DNA of 32,363 nucleotides from Amphimedon queenslandica (lineage: Eukaryota; Porifera; Demospongiae; Haplosclerida; Niphatidae). The stretch spans positions 28,853-61,215 of the forward strand of contig NW_003546657.1 in assembly GCF_000090795.2 (NCBI RefSeq). The letters are read 5' to 3'. Made by a program: the position numbers and the translations under genes. The notes under the pieces are model-generated. The model was not told the DNA's origin, did no database searches, and saw only the letters and a program-made list of their open reading frames with translations. Positions 11,001 to 21,619 of the stretch are shown here, one piece after another (position 1 is the first letter of the stretch; each line of letters begins with the position of its first letter).

Positions 11001-12130
11001 TGCAGTATGTGAATTTACTTCCACTCAGCACAGTGCATTTGCCATTACACACATTTTGAATGTGTTCTGACATGCCAACTGTGAAATATATGGCCATGAC
11101 GACGAAATCAAACCATGAAAGATCATCATTGATAAAAGAATGACACTACTTGTCAGCTGTATCAAATTTTATGATATTGAAATTTATCAGCATATTTTCA
11201 TTGCTGGTTGCAAGTGGTAACAGGTTGCCACTACCACAATGACATTAGTAAGGGATATGCATGCATTTCGCATGTCATGAAAAGTATTAAAAAAGGGTCT
11301 TAAAGGTACTGGTAAGCATAGTTACACATTGTAGTGTGCAACTTACACATACATAGTCTGTCAGGAAACATGTATCAATTCTGCATCTTTTTTGTCTTTG
11401 TTGCAGTAAGTTTCAAAAATCTTACAAATTTATACAAGCACTAAAATCTTCCTTTACTCTTTTGGGATCAAAGCTTGTCGATAAACACTGGAAAAATAAT
11501 TATCACTATTTAGAAGAAAAGTTTTAGTGCCTAGATGAAGAATTAATTGATGATGTGAAAAATACAAATTTTGAAATTGATGCATGTGAAACATGGCACA
11601 GACAACAACCAACAAATGATAAGAGAAATTAGAAACCATTAAAGTCATACATAATAAAAGAAACTGATGATACGCACTACTGCACAGAATCATGCAAGCC
11701 AATATATCCTTTTTTTGTACCCTGATGAATTAATCTTTTGAAAAAGAAGTGGCTTTCTCAAACTCCATTTCTGAGTTCTATACATAGAGGTTTGCAATTG
11801 AACTTGATAACTAAAATTTTTTATCTAAAACATTATGGAAATGTTACAAGATACAGGGAAGTAGGCATGTTTTTTAAAAAGTGGAGGGAAACAACGTGGC
11901 ACACAAAAGACGCTACAAAAAATTACAAAAACAGGCCATTTTAAGGCATGACCACACCTTCTTTCAACATGGCGGAAGGTCATAGGCAACATTAAATACC
12001 CATCATAACATAACTACTTTAGCCGTTTCCTTTTACATATAACTTGAAAACAGCTTTTTCTTCCAAAAGTAGATTATTTTGTTTATTTTAAATTTTCATT
12101 ACAAAAAGGTGGGGCCATTTGCCCCGTTTT
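8035..12130. other. Gene-poor AT-rich stretch
   Basis: No gene is supported. Short open frames are either hydrophobic T-rich strings (8051-8295) or lysine/asparagine-rich A-rich strings (9746-10036, 96 codons; 11738-11944, 68 codons). None has a recognisable domain, splice context or neighbouring coding signal. The right 200 bp probably belongs to the decayed DNA transposon whose terminus is at 12131-12150. Confidence 0.5.
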
Positions 12131-12150
12131 ACCCCCAGGCTATGCCCCTG
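12131..12150. mobile_element. Orphan DNA-transposon right terminus
   Basis: ACCCCCAGGCTATGCCCCTG reads inward as CAGGGGCATAGCCTGGGGGT, a GC-rich terminus of the CAGGGGC(G/A)TAGCC kind found at hAT-like ends. It stands out sharply from AT-rich surroundings. A GGGGCCATTTGCCCCG palindrome lies just inside (12111-12126). No partner left end was found in the preceding 4 kb, so this is a truncated copy. Confidence 0.5.
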
Positions 12151-14100
12151 AGATTAATGACTTGGAATCATCAAACAATGAGATAGTGGACAGACCAAAA
12201 GTATAGTACATATGCAGGAATATATTTACACTTGTACCTAAGGGAAATGAACAGACACAAGATGACAGGACTTACAGAACATTTTAGGCATGGCATCTCA
12301 TTATGAAAAGCATAACAACAAAGAGCACTAAAAGTGTCTCAACCTCTTTTCTAAAGAGCATCACAATACTATATACTTGGGCGACAATTGTCCCTACTAC
12401 AAAAAAGCTACATTAATAGGCTAATGTATAACAGCAAGCATATGTAAATGTATTATTAGATGAAGCACAAAAAACTGCCAAACCCACTATGGTCATAAAG
12501 ACCTAAATCAGGATATAAAGTTAATAAAGGAAGAGGTCATTACCAAAGCCGACCATCTACAAAAATTCCTAGTTAAATAGATTTGCATTAACAAATCCAG
12601 TATGCATATACATTAATTTAATTACTTTTGTCACTTTTAAGGAAGCAGTGATAGTGATAGTAATGACGATGAACTATGTAATGTAAATTTTTGTAATTAA
12701 CAAAAACAAAAACAAAATTCAAATTCAAAACAATGAAAGCTGATAACTGAAGTTGTATATACTAGTGAAAAAACTACGAAATGCTCAAGTTTTATTTATA
12801 TAATCTTATTTTTGAGGAGACGAAAAAGTTGAGAGTGACATTAGCTGATCTGGTTCCTCAACTAAAAGTATAAGATTATACTGTGTTATGTAGGCAATCA
12901 GCGGTGGTTACCTGCACGTATAAGTAAACATCAAATAAATATATACAATTACATCAAATCTTAATAGGAATAACAATTTACACCTGAACTAACTTCATAC
13001 TTTACCATTGCGTATTTTCATTGAGTAAGAAATGACAGGCTCAATTTATTTACAAGTAATAATGATTCATAACACAGAAACACATACAAGTACAATTTTT
13101 CCAGAGACTGTTACAGCATCAATTAAGAAAAACGGAACTCAAACGACAAAGTGATGCAGTTGAAGATGTGCAACTACTCCATTTTCTAACAGAACATAAT
13201 AACACTAATAGAAATTATAACATCTGCCAATGCTACTTATGTCGAAGTTTGCCCAACAAAACATTTTTAGGAGTTGAATCTAAAACATTCATTTTTCAGA
13301 CAGAATAATATTCTACAGAAAGGAAGTGAAACACATGTAATAATTAAGTGATTAAGTATCATTTATACTACAGTGTTAAGTTCATACCAATGCATACATG
13401 ATCATTAAACACTGTGGAAGACATTTTATTTCAACCTCCCAAAATCAGACAAAAGTGCCATCAGCACTCTAGAACTTGTGGACAATAATTATGTCATTTG
13501 CAGTGGCAGCAATAAAAATGACAAAGTAAGATACCCTAAAGCCCTTTCTTATGTACAGAAATATTTTCGATTTTGTTAATGGGACTGCTTCAGCGTTTAC
13601 TAATTTTTGTGATTTTGTTCTTTTTTCATCTAATAACTATTAATGAATCTAAAATAATAAATGGGAGTACTAATTTTTGCAATTTTAAAGCCAGTCACAA
13701 CAAGTGCAAGAATTTGTACTTGCAAAAAATAGTGCCTTTAAAGTAGCTTTAGGTAAATTTATAATTTAGAAACGCTTATAACTCTTTCATCTTACCTTGT
13801 AGGGCCTACTAAACCACTTAAATAAGCTGTCCTTACTGAGCAATTCTCCTGGCACATTTAAAGTGAACTATAATGTAGCCTGGGCAATTCTGGAGAACAG
13901 CCCCCAATTCCAAATTCTGCTAAATTCTTCTGACATGTTTTTTTCATCCTTCTTTCATTAACACGGAAATCTCTTGAACTAGAGAACGGATTATAATGTT
14001 TTTTACATCATTCCTTCGACTTAGGTAGAGGACAAGGCAAGTGCTGTTATTATTTTACGTATTTCAAGTTTAAAAACTAATTATTTGGGTGTGATCTATC
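12151..14100. other. No gene recognised
   Basis: AT-rich noncoding DNA. A short Ser/Asp-rich segment (GSSDSDSNDDELCNVNFCN then stop, about 12641-12700) follows a splice-acceptor-like TTTTAAG and resembles the acidic tail of some proteins. With no upstream exon found, it is only noted. Confidence 0.45.
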
Positions 14101-14109
14101 ACACTCCTC

Positions 14110-14448
14110 TCTGTTTTAGATGCCATTTTGAAACTTAATGCACAGGCGCAAAGTTGCCTCAGCTACATTAGTTTGTGGTTGACTACTTGATTGCTTTTAC
14201 TCTTTTCTTGGTCTTTGCTTGAGGTTAATTTGCTTGCAAATTGTACCCACTGCTGAGACTAACAGATCACCAGTTGTTTAAGAGCTAACAGGTAAGTACT
14301 TCATTAATTTAACTGTTAAATTTAAGATGCATTTTTAAATTACAGCAAATTTACAGTTACAGCTGCTCAGTATTTGCTAGTAAAGTTATTTAGTCAGTTG
14401 CTTCTGAAATACTGCGGCTTCTTCCTCTTGGTACTGCAACAAATTCAG
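14110..14448 (+). promoter_or_regulatory. Probable promoter and two noncoding 5' exons of the 14682 gene
   Basis: Two perfect consensus splice donors sit upstream of the ATG: ACAG|GTAAGT (exon end 14291) and TTCAG|GTAAGT (exon end 14448). Acceptor-like TTACAG/TTTACAG sequences lie at about 14345-14370 between them. There is no ATG-led frame here, so these would be 5' untranslated exons. GC content rises modestly near 14130-14160. RNA data would be needed to confirm the transcription start. Confidence 0.45.
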
Positions 14449-15437
14449 GTAAGTGTTTTACGATGATAAGCAGCAGCAGAGATTATGATGATAATGTGCA
14501 TCCGGCATACTTGGTTTGACCAGAGATAATGAATACTACGCAACCGGGATGAGAAGCTCTAAATTAACGAAAGATACTATGCTTGTAGAATGTTAAAGTT
14601 TACTCTTACGTATTTTTTCGTCACTTATTTAATTTTTAATTAATCTATCAATTAATTATCCCGAACTGCTCTGCTCAAATTATGGCGGCTCTCATTGCTG
14701 GTGGTCCCAATGACAATGACGATCTTTCTGAGTTCTTGAGGAAGATTCTTGCATTAGATGAGCTGAAGAGCGAAACACCAGCAGTAACTAATATTAAAGA
14801 TGTCCTTGGTCGGCTCATGCTATTCAGCGGGGCAGAGAAAGCCCAATTGCAGCTATTAGTTGATGCTATGAGGAAAGCCTATGATACTATGTTGAAGTCA
14901 GTGCCGAGAAGGCAATCAGTCTCTTCAAAATTAAGCAAATTAAATTCTTTATTCCACCAATTCTCTGTAAATGAAGGCTATGAATTGTGCTGCTCTTTTG
15001 AAAAGGCATTGAAATTGCCACCATTACCAGAAATATTATGGCAGTTACTACTTAAAACTGTTTTTAAGTGCTTCCTCACAGCAGCCCTGGCTAGTACAAA
15101 TAACCAACCAGATGCATCTGGTAGGAATCCTCACATTTTGTCTCCAATAGAGGAAAACACCATATGCTACACTGCATGGTATGTCATAAATAAGCTGGAG
15201 AACAAATATTCTGCTGCTAAGAACAAGGATTATAATATTGAATGTGCAACTACCCTTAAGATAATGGGCACAAAACTGCAACAGCAAACAGAAGAACCAG
15301 TACCACAAGATTTGTCTACAAGATGGACAAATTTAGTTAATCGAGGTGGACTTTTTGTAGTAAAGGATCATGTGTATGATCTATTTCTTGCTATTGAGTT
15401 TCTAGTTGAAGAGAAGCTTGAGCAAATCTTTCAGCAG

Positions 15438-15445
15438 GGAGGAAC
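15438..15445. repeat. Left 8-bp target-site duplication of the hAT (GGAGGAAC)
   Basis: GGAGGAAC directly precedes the TAGGCC terminus and is repeated perfectly at 17863-17870. Eight bases is the hAT target length. Confidence 0.9.
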
Positions 15446-17862
15446 TAGGCCTTGTGAACTTATGCTTTTAATTTTGCCTATTATTCTATTCTCAGATTCT
15501 TCTATGTATTGCCCATTATTCCTTTCAAACATGCCTATTATTCTACTATTATTCATTAATATAAAGCAATTAATAATAACAAAAATATTTCAATCATGAT
15601 AAATTGTCATTATATTGTAACATTATGGAAAGTTGAATGTAATCTTCAAGTGCAGAGAACTGCTGTGGCGAGAAAGAGTTGTTTAATATTGAAAACACAC
15701 GCTCAGCTGCAGCTGCGGAGGGTTGCACCAAAAGCACCAAGGAAAAAACAGCTGACCATTTTGGTAGTTCTGATTTACGGGACATCCACCATTGGTTTAC
15801 ATCAACTGTTGACGACACATCCTCAGCAGCTGCCATGTACTTGGGAAGCTCCTGTTTTAGGTCTTCTATAGCACTACTTGGAAAGAAAGGAAAAATTTCT
15901 AACTGATTAATATTGGTGGCTGTTGGTTTGAGTTCAACAACTTTCGATGGTGAAAAATAACGAGCTGCTTTGAATGCAGATACAGCTGATTTGAGATCAT
16001 GGTCAAACTTAAGTTTGAAGTATTCATATGCAGGTTTAACACAACCATTGCCATAAGATACCAGCTGTTGTTCCACTTCTTGTTTACCCTCAGATAGCCT
16101 TCTAGCTATAGCATTGACATTGGGATAGTATTGCACTGAAATGCTAGAATGCAATACTTGCAACTTTTCGTATGCAATGAGGGCAATGGCACCATCTCCT
16201 TCCAACAGGTAACCAGTTTCAACAAATACCTTCATTGCATCAACAGTAATAGCAAGTTCAATATGGAGATGTTGGAACTTTGTGGTATCACTGAGGATCT
16301 GGCGTAATTTATTGGTCGTAGTATGAGGTGGCTCTGAGTGGTGTAAAAACACACAAATGTCTCCAAATGATTTGAATACTTGATCAACCACCTCAAACCA
16401 GCTCCACCATCTAGTAGCGCTGTAGGAAGGTATTGTCAGACCAGTCTGAGTTCGCCACGCCAGTCTTGCTTTCGGGCTATGGGCAAACAAACTCACCCAT
16501 GACTTAACAAACTCATCTAACACTGGAGTGGCCATGTGCTCACCAATGTGATTAACGGTATGACTGAAACATCCAATATCCATAGTCTGGTTGTAGAGAA
16601 TAGAGAAAGTCCTCATTGCTACATCATTTACTGAAGCCCGATCATGCATCACTGCTACTACTAGGTTTGATGGAATTCCAAGTTCCGTAGACAGTGCTGT
16701 AATGAGTTGATGAGCCACCTCTTCTCCTGTCAAACTTTTTGCTAGTAGCATTAATCGACATACACTTTGATGGATTTGGAAGTTCTCATCGACAAACCGT
16801 AAAATGATAACTAAGGCTTCACACACATGAGTTGTACCATCAAAGATAAGTGATACATGCTTTCCATCTATTGTAGCTCTCAGTTTTTTAATTTCCTCCT
16901 GTAGAAGAAATGGTAGTAGCTGACTGAGACTGGATGGTGAACAAAGAGAAAACGCATTTTCTTCTAGTACATCGCGAAAAGCGGTTACTTTGTTCAAAGG
17001 AACACCAGCTTTCAACATTGCTGTGAGTACCTTTAATCGGTATACTCTTGTTGAATCTGGTAACCTTTCACCAACAGGGTGGACTTCTTGATCATAATGC
17101 TTAAGTGATTGAGCTATGTCAGCTTCACGCTTTTCTTTCATGCCCAATCTTTCCTTTCCCTTTTGATGTTTCACTGACATAATATGGCGCTCTATGATAC
17201 TTTTTTTGACAGCTACTTCTTCACGACATGCTGAGCAAAATAATCGTTTATTGCTTACAGTAAGGTGTTCATTTGGATATGCCTTTACACGATCTTTGGG
17301 AGAAACATGTTTTGGATCACTCATCACTGAACCCTTGCCTTTCTTAATACCAGTTGGAGGATTGCATTTCACCTTTCTTCTTCTGGCCAGGTCAGATGGA
17401 CAAGGTGAATGGAGACGGTCCAGCAGAGAAGTAGCTTCGAAAAATGATGATGTAGTAGTAGTAGTAGACGTTGCATCTGATTCCCATTGACAAATAGATA
17501 CATCAGCATCATTATCCCTATCATAATCATCAATTAATATGGTTGACCTGCTTTGTTCTTCCATAGAGCAATCAGACAACATAGATAAGTCTAAGTCTAA
17601 GTCAGCCATAATAGATCAGGATCATGTGTTCTTCCAAATAATGCCCATGCAAGTTAGTTAATTAATTTTGTTAATTGTGATGGCATAATTAATTATACTA
17701 ATAATTATAGTCTATAGTTTTATAGTCTATGACTATACTTTATCAATTTATAAATTTTTTAAAAAGTTCTCATAAATGCTGCCTATTATTCTGGAATTAT
17801 TCTTGATTCTATGAATTCCCTATTATTCTCAAAATTATGTTAGCATAATTTCACAGGGCCTA
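15446..17862 (-). mobile_element. Complete autonomous hAT transposon, 2417 bp
   Basis: The left end TAGGCCTTGTGAACTTATGC (15446-15465) and the reverse complement of the right end GCATAATTTCACAGGGCCTA (17843-17862) match at 18 of 20 bases. A perfect 8-bp duplication flanks the element. The interior holds one intact transposase gene on the minus strand. Subterminal copies of CCTATTATTCT lie at 15476-15487, 15533-15544, 17781-17792 and 17818-17829, with a variant at 15511. They are candidate transposase-binding repeats, all in the same orientation rather than mirrored. The perfect target copy and unbroken gene imply a recent, possibly still active insertion. Removal restores the interrupted host frame. 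Confidence 0.93.
15594..17609 (-). CDS. hAT transposase with CGGBP1-like BED zinc finger (671 aa, intact)
   Basis: A single-exon minus-strand gene from ATG at 17609 to stop at 15594. The N-terminus is acidic with a Thr run (residues 49-53) and a basic patch (76-92). A BED/CGGBP1-like C2H2 finger follows (C125, C128, H142, H148). The hAT catalytic core includes D257 in LIFDG, D323 in MHDR, the C347-x2-H350 pair in GCFSHTVNH, and RWW at 400-402. The C-terminal dimerisation region has WW at 607-608 and catalytic E636 in AAAERVFSILNNSFSP. Length and motif order are normal for the family, with no stop or frame break. The product would bind the element's ends in the nucleus and carry out cut-and-paste transposition. 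It lies inside a complete element, on the opposite strand to the gene it interrupts. The N-terminal finger could also make it a candidate for host domestication, but here it is clearly transposon-borne. Confidence 0.93.
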   Translation of the reverse strand: MADLDLDLSMLSDCSMEEQSRSTILIDDYDRDNDADVSICQWESDATSTTTTTSSFFEATSLLDRLHSPCPSDLARRRKVKCNPPTGIKKGKGSVMSDPKHVSPKDRVKAYPNEHLTVSNKRLFCSACREEVAVKKSIIERHIMSVKHQKGKERLGMKEKREADIAQSLKHYDQEVHPVGERLPDSTRVYRLKVLTAMLKAGVPLNKVTAFRDVLEENAFSLCSPSSLSQLLPFLLQEEIKKLRATIDGKHVSLIFDGTTHVCEALVIILRFVDENFQIHQSVCRLMLLAKSLTGEEVAHQLITALSTELGIPSNLVVAVMHDRASVNDVAMRTFSILYNQTMDIGCFSHTVNHIGEHMATPVLDEFVKSWVSLFAHSPKARLAWRTQTGLTIPSYSATRWWSWFEVVDQVFKSFGDICVFLHHSEPPHTTTNKLRQILSDTTKFQHLHIELAITVDAMKVFVETGYLLEGDGAIALIAYEKLQVLHSSISVQYYPNVNAIARRLSEGKQEVEQQLVSYGNGCVKPAYEYFKLKFDHDLKSAVSAFKAARYFSPSKVVELKPTATNINQLEIFPFFPSSAIEDLKQELPKYMAAAEDVSSTVDVNQWWMSRKSELPKWSAVFSLVLLVQPSAAAAERVFSILNNSFSPQQFSALEDYIQLSIMLQYNDNLS

Positions 17863-17870
17863 GGAGGAAC
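17863..17870. repeat. Right 8-bp target-site duplication of the hAT (GGAGGAAC)
   Basis: Perfect copy of the left duplication, directly after the GGCCTA end of the element. The host reading frame resumes at 17871. Confidence 0.9.
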
Positions 17871-18000
17871 TGGAATTGAGCAAATAAAAAAAGAAAATTT
17901 AGCATGGATTTGTGATGATGATGTTCAGCATGCATGGAACCTACTAGATCTTTCAGCAATTGAAGAGAACTATGTTCGTGACAACCTACTAGTAGATATA

Positions 18001-18501
18001 TACTATATCCCAGCTCAGTTTGGGACGGAAGTAGAAGCAGCTGCGTGGAATTTGAAAAATGTATTTACGTCACAGTGACGTATTATAATGATATTCATAG
18101 AGGAATGGCGGCTGTGTTGTTTCACTCTTAAAACAGTCTTGCTGTTGCTGATAAGCAGTACAATAGCTGTTGGAGTCAACTAGTTTTCAAAAAGGCCATA
18201 AGTATCAGAAAATTTTGCTCTATTAGCTTTTTAAAAGAAAAATTATCAGTTTGGGTGCTCGACCACATGTGCTTATGTAAACTATGACATCATAGAACGT
18301 CATTGCGGTTAGCTTTGGTATGCAATTGGGTTTATAGGGAGAATCCGGTTCTCAGGGTTCCCAAGGGCTGAGTGACCCAAAGTTTCTCAGATTTTGATGG
18401 ACTTTGGCGACTAAGAACCTGTGCAAGTTTCATCCTTATCTCACTTTCTTATAAAAAGTTATTCCAGTTTTTCTTGTCCCAAACTCAACTGGGATATAGT
18501 A
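18001..18501. mobile_element. 501-bp MITE inserted in coding sequence (TA target)
   Basis: The left end starts TACTATATCCCAG and the right end finishes CTGGGATATAGTA. The 26-base arms (18001-18026 and 18476-18501) match at 24 positions. TA flanks both sides (17999-18000 and 18502-18503). Removing the element and one TA joins LLVDI to AQMWVTTRGHS in frame. The alternative boundary with a 4-bp TATA duplication would put a stop at the junction, so the TA model is preferred. The interior has no transposase, so the element is non-autonomous, probably moved by a TA-targeting (Tc1/mariner-like) transposase; the family is inferred. Confidence 0.85.
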
Positions 18502-18741
18502 TAGCACAGATGTGGGTAACAACAAGAGGCCATAGCAAGACACATATGATAAAAGAAGATTACAAAAAGAGACAAAAAAGATCAGTAAAAGGCACTAGAT
18601 CACTCAGGAAAGAATTAGAGTCAAATTAATAAGTTGTTTGTACCATAATTATACTTGACATAATGATTATTATTACTATATAATAGTATCTTATCATGCA
18701 TGCATATAGTGAATGTTATACTTATATTAATTGATGCTGTG

Positions 18742-21619
18742 TCATTTTTTTAGAGGGCGACTTAACTCATCTATATCAGTAGTCCACTGAGTACTTCGTT
18801 TTCTGACATTACCTCCATCACCTATTGCTAATGTCCTTTGAACCCTTATAGCTTGTGTGTTGTACATAAACGTTTTTACATTTGGATTGTCACACCTCCC
18901 TCCTCGAGCCCTTTGCTGGCCAAAAAATGACTCCAAGGGATCTTGATTGAATCTTTCAGATAAAAGATACAATCCCTCCTTCTGAGAAATTAAAAACTGT
19001 GCCATTTCTACAAATCCATAAACTATAAAAAGCAACAATGCTTGAATTTTATTTTATAGAAATTGTGTAAGCTAGTACTTGTCATTTGTATTCCATCAAG
19101 AGTCTCTTGACTTAACATCGTTCTTTTTTTGTCATCAATGCTAAATCCTTCCCTTTCTTCCACAGATTTTTTCCATTCATCAAGATAGCCCAAGAAATCC
19201 TCAACTAACCACTGCATGTTTAAAACATTAGCTCATAATTGTACTGCAAACCAAAATGTACCTTAAAACGTCTGTCATTTACACTCCTGTATGGGTCCAA
19301 GTCAGGCTTTCTTTTCCTTTTACCTTCTTCTAAGTGCCGAGTATTAAGACAATCAAAAAATTTGTCATTCATCTGACAAAATTTAGATGTCACATCAAAA
19401 TCATCGTTATTCAAGAATTTAAATGCAGTACTCACAGAGAAACTAGACGCCGACCAATGTATAGCCAACTCTGATCTTTACTTGCTTCTTGAAGTATCTT
19501 AAGATGTTCCCATAGTATGTATTTTCAATTATTCTGTAAATTGTTAAAAAAATTGTGATAGTGTAAACAAAACTTAATACTACATACCCACATGTATCTC
19601 ACACCACCAATACTAGATGAGTACCAACAATTGCGTGCTGTCTTGATTAAGTGTGGTACATCAGACATAAAGTAAATAAAACGATTGTGGCAATATTTAT
19701 TGATAGTTTTGTAAGCAATGCCATCTTTTAAGTGTTCTCTCTGTCCAAGCATACTTAAAAATTTTCTATTTGGTTTAGCACCATCACAGACAAAAACAAT
19801 GACCTGCAGTAATAGTAAATTTTGATATGTATTCTAATTGATGTATGATTACAAACTTTCAAATTAATTTCTTCCAGACAACGAACAGCCTCCCAAACTA
19901 TCCAGTATAAGTCATCAGCAGTAACATCTAGATAAAGGGCAAAGAAGGTATTAATAAAACACAAAGGGAAAGCTTTTATTGTGCATACTTTGTGTTGGAA
20001 AATTAGCATAAGGAAATTCTAATTTGATAAAGATTCCACGGACCATTAGGGTAAGTACATGTGTTGCAATGTTACTGCTTGCACAAAAACTATCACTAGC
20101 TTGATCGTCATGAGCTTTTAATTCTCTATTGATGTCTCCCAGGTTAACAAAGCCATGTAATCTATGCCCTGATTTGTCAAAAACGAGATCTTCCTGTATT
20201 TTTATCTCATCCAATATTAGAACCACAAATCTATACTTTGAATAAAATTATAAATAACGAAATCAATTTTTACCTTTGCCACTCTTCAAGTTCATCAATT
20301 TTTGCCTCAGATCTCAAAAACATATCTACCTCATGACTAAACCCTGGTTTAGCAGATATCCAGTGTGTGTAGTCGTTTAATGTACTCCTAGTTGGTAGTT
20401 CAATTCTAGATTGCTTCATTATTTCATATGCCTTAGGAGATAGACGGGAGAGGTTAAGACACTAACGCAGAAAAACGGGATGCCAACGCATTCCAGATCT
20501 TCCTTTTACATTCATTGCAGCCACCTACAATTAAATTAAATCTCATGAAGAACTATTTAGAACAGATGTATTTTATAAATACTTGTTGTTCCCAAAAAAT
20601 TCTTAAGTCAGTAACAGGCAGAGATTCAATATATGATTTTTTCTCTTTCATAATGGACTCCAACTCATCTTGGACATCACTATCTACTTCAATACCCTTC
20701 TCAGATGTTAACTCTTCTAGCTTATTTCTCATCCTTGCTATTTTCTGATCTCTTAACTTAAGGGTTTTTCTAGCTTTTCTTAGTGCAGCAATCCTGTCAG
20801 GTGTCTTCATAAATCTATATACAGTATGTACATTTTAGGAAGCAAACACAATCATACTTTAAACCATAGGTTAACCTTATATTACCTGTCATTTAAATTC
20901 TTGTGAACAATACCGGTACTTCTCTCCAAACGTAAACTCATACATAAAAGCGTCTTACGGTAATTGCTACATGTAGTACAATGATTTTTTGTCAACAGTA
21001 GGTGGCAATCACGGCGGCGAATAGTACACGGGTACTGCTGCCCATCATAAGAAACACAAACACCTTTCTCAAGGAAAGCAATGACTTCATCTTGTCTAAA
21101 TGACAGAAATTGATGATTTTTCTTCTGAGTTGCAAGACAAATTAGCCTTTCGTCATAATTACCAACACATGTATTGAGGTCAGATAATTTATGTAACAAA
21201 GAAAGAGTTGTGGATGGATCAAGAAAAGATGGTATATGTGAAAAAGATGGGATGCTTTGAGGAACCACCTGATGACCATTGACATGCAAAATCCATGAAC
21301 AATCTGCTCTTACAACAAGGGAACGACTAACAACTAAAGGAGAGACATCTGGTATGTTTTTACAAACAATCTAGCATAACTTCAATTCTTCATCATTATC
21401 ATGCTGCACAACAATTCAACCATTAGGAACACTTTGTGAAGAAACCCATTCACTTGGAGATGTAACCCTTGATGTAACCCCTTTAGGCACAATACTTTTC
21501 CGCTTTCTTCCAATCCTAGCACTACTCCTTTTCCCTTTCCCTTTACGCCAAGCCTTAACTTGCCTAGATAAGTAAGTCAAATTGATAAAATAATGCTTTG
21601 CCACACTGCTAAAACTCAT
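18742..21619 (-). pseudogene. P-element/THAP9-like transposase, about ten exons, disabled
   Basis: Minus-strand exons with GT-AG ends and agreeing phases: A 21370-20886, B 20814-20583 (coiled coil), C 20524-20274, D 20230-19989, E 19927-19857, F 19803-19588, G 19533 to about 19465, H to 19262, I 19211-19079, J 19022-18742. Exon D has LDEIKIQEDLVFDKSG and GFVNLGDI. F has VFVCDGAKPNRKF and MSDVPHLIKTARNCW. H-I match the insertion and C-terminal regions. J has SFFGQQRARGGRCDNPNVKT, a P-element/THAP9 signature. The N-terminal part has a CTTCSNYR motif and no obvious THAP finger. The basic 21619-21416 segment may be a first exon, its join unresolved. Defects: TAG in C (20462-20464), TGA in G (19525-19527, family glycine), and loss of some tens of residues with a frame jump around 19465. 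Confidence 0.85.

Larger units (their letters stand above)
14682..18629 (+). pseudogene. 339-codon TE-associated ORF, split by a hAT and a MITE
   Basis: Coding segments are 14682-15445, 17871-18000 and 18504-18629 (764+130+126 = 1020 bases: 339 codons plus TAA). The ATG has a good context (A at -3, G at +4). The protein resembles a family I recall from invertebrate transposon-rich genomes. It has an N-terminal helical region, a central segment with LSTRWTNLVNRGGLFVVKDH and YDLFLAIE, and a C-terminal WVTTRGHS followed by a Lys/Arg-rich tail ending SLRKELESN. Its biochemical role is unknown to me. The hAT insert (15446-17862) and MITE (18001-18501) both interrupt coding DNA. Deleting each with one target copy restores the frame with no stop, so the gene was intact until recently. 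As it stands, translation runs into the hAT and stops at 15599. It faces the P-element-like transposase tail to tail, 112 bp apart. Confidence 0.8.

Noticed and set aside
15596-15906. Plus-strand frames within the hAT
   Set aside because: Antisense shadows of the transposase C-terminus.
15446-17862. Interval read as an ordinary GT-AG intron (GT at 15454, CACAG ending 17856)
   Set aside because: The GT-AG join gives the wrong frame with an early stop, whereas TIRs, the 8-bp duplication and exact frame restoration support an insertion.
18001-18501. Second intron of the 14682 gene
   Set aside because: No donor/acceptor pair joins the conserved sequence in frame; the 26-base inverted repeats and TA duplication explain it better.
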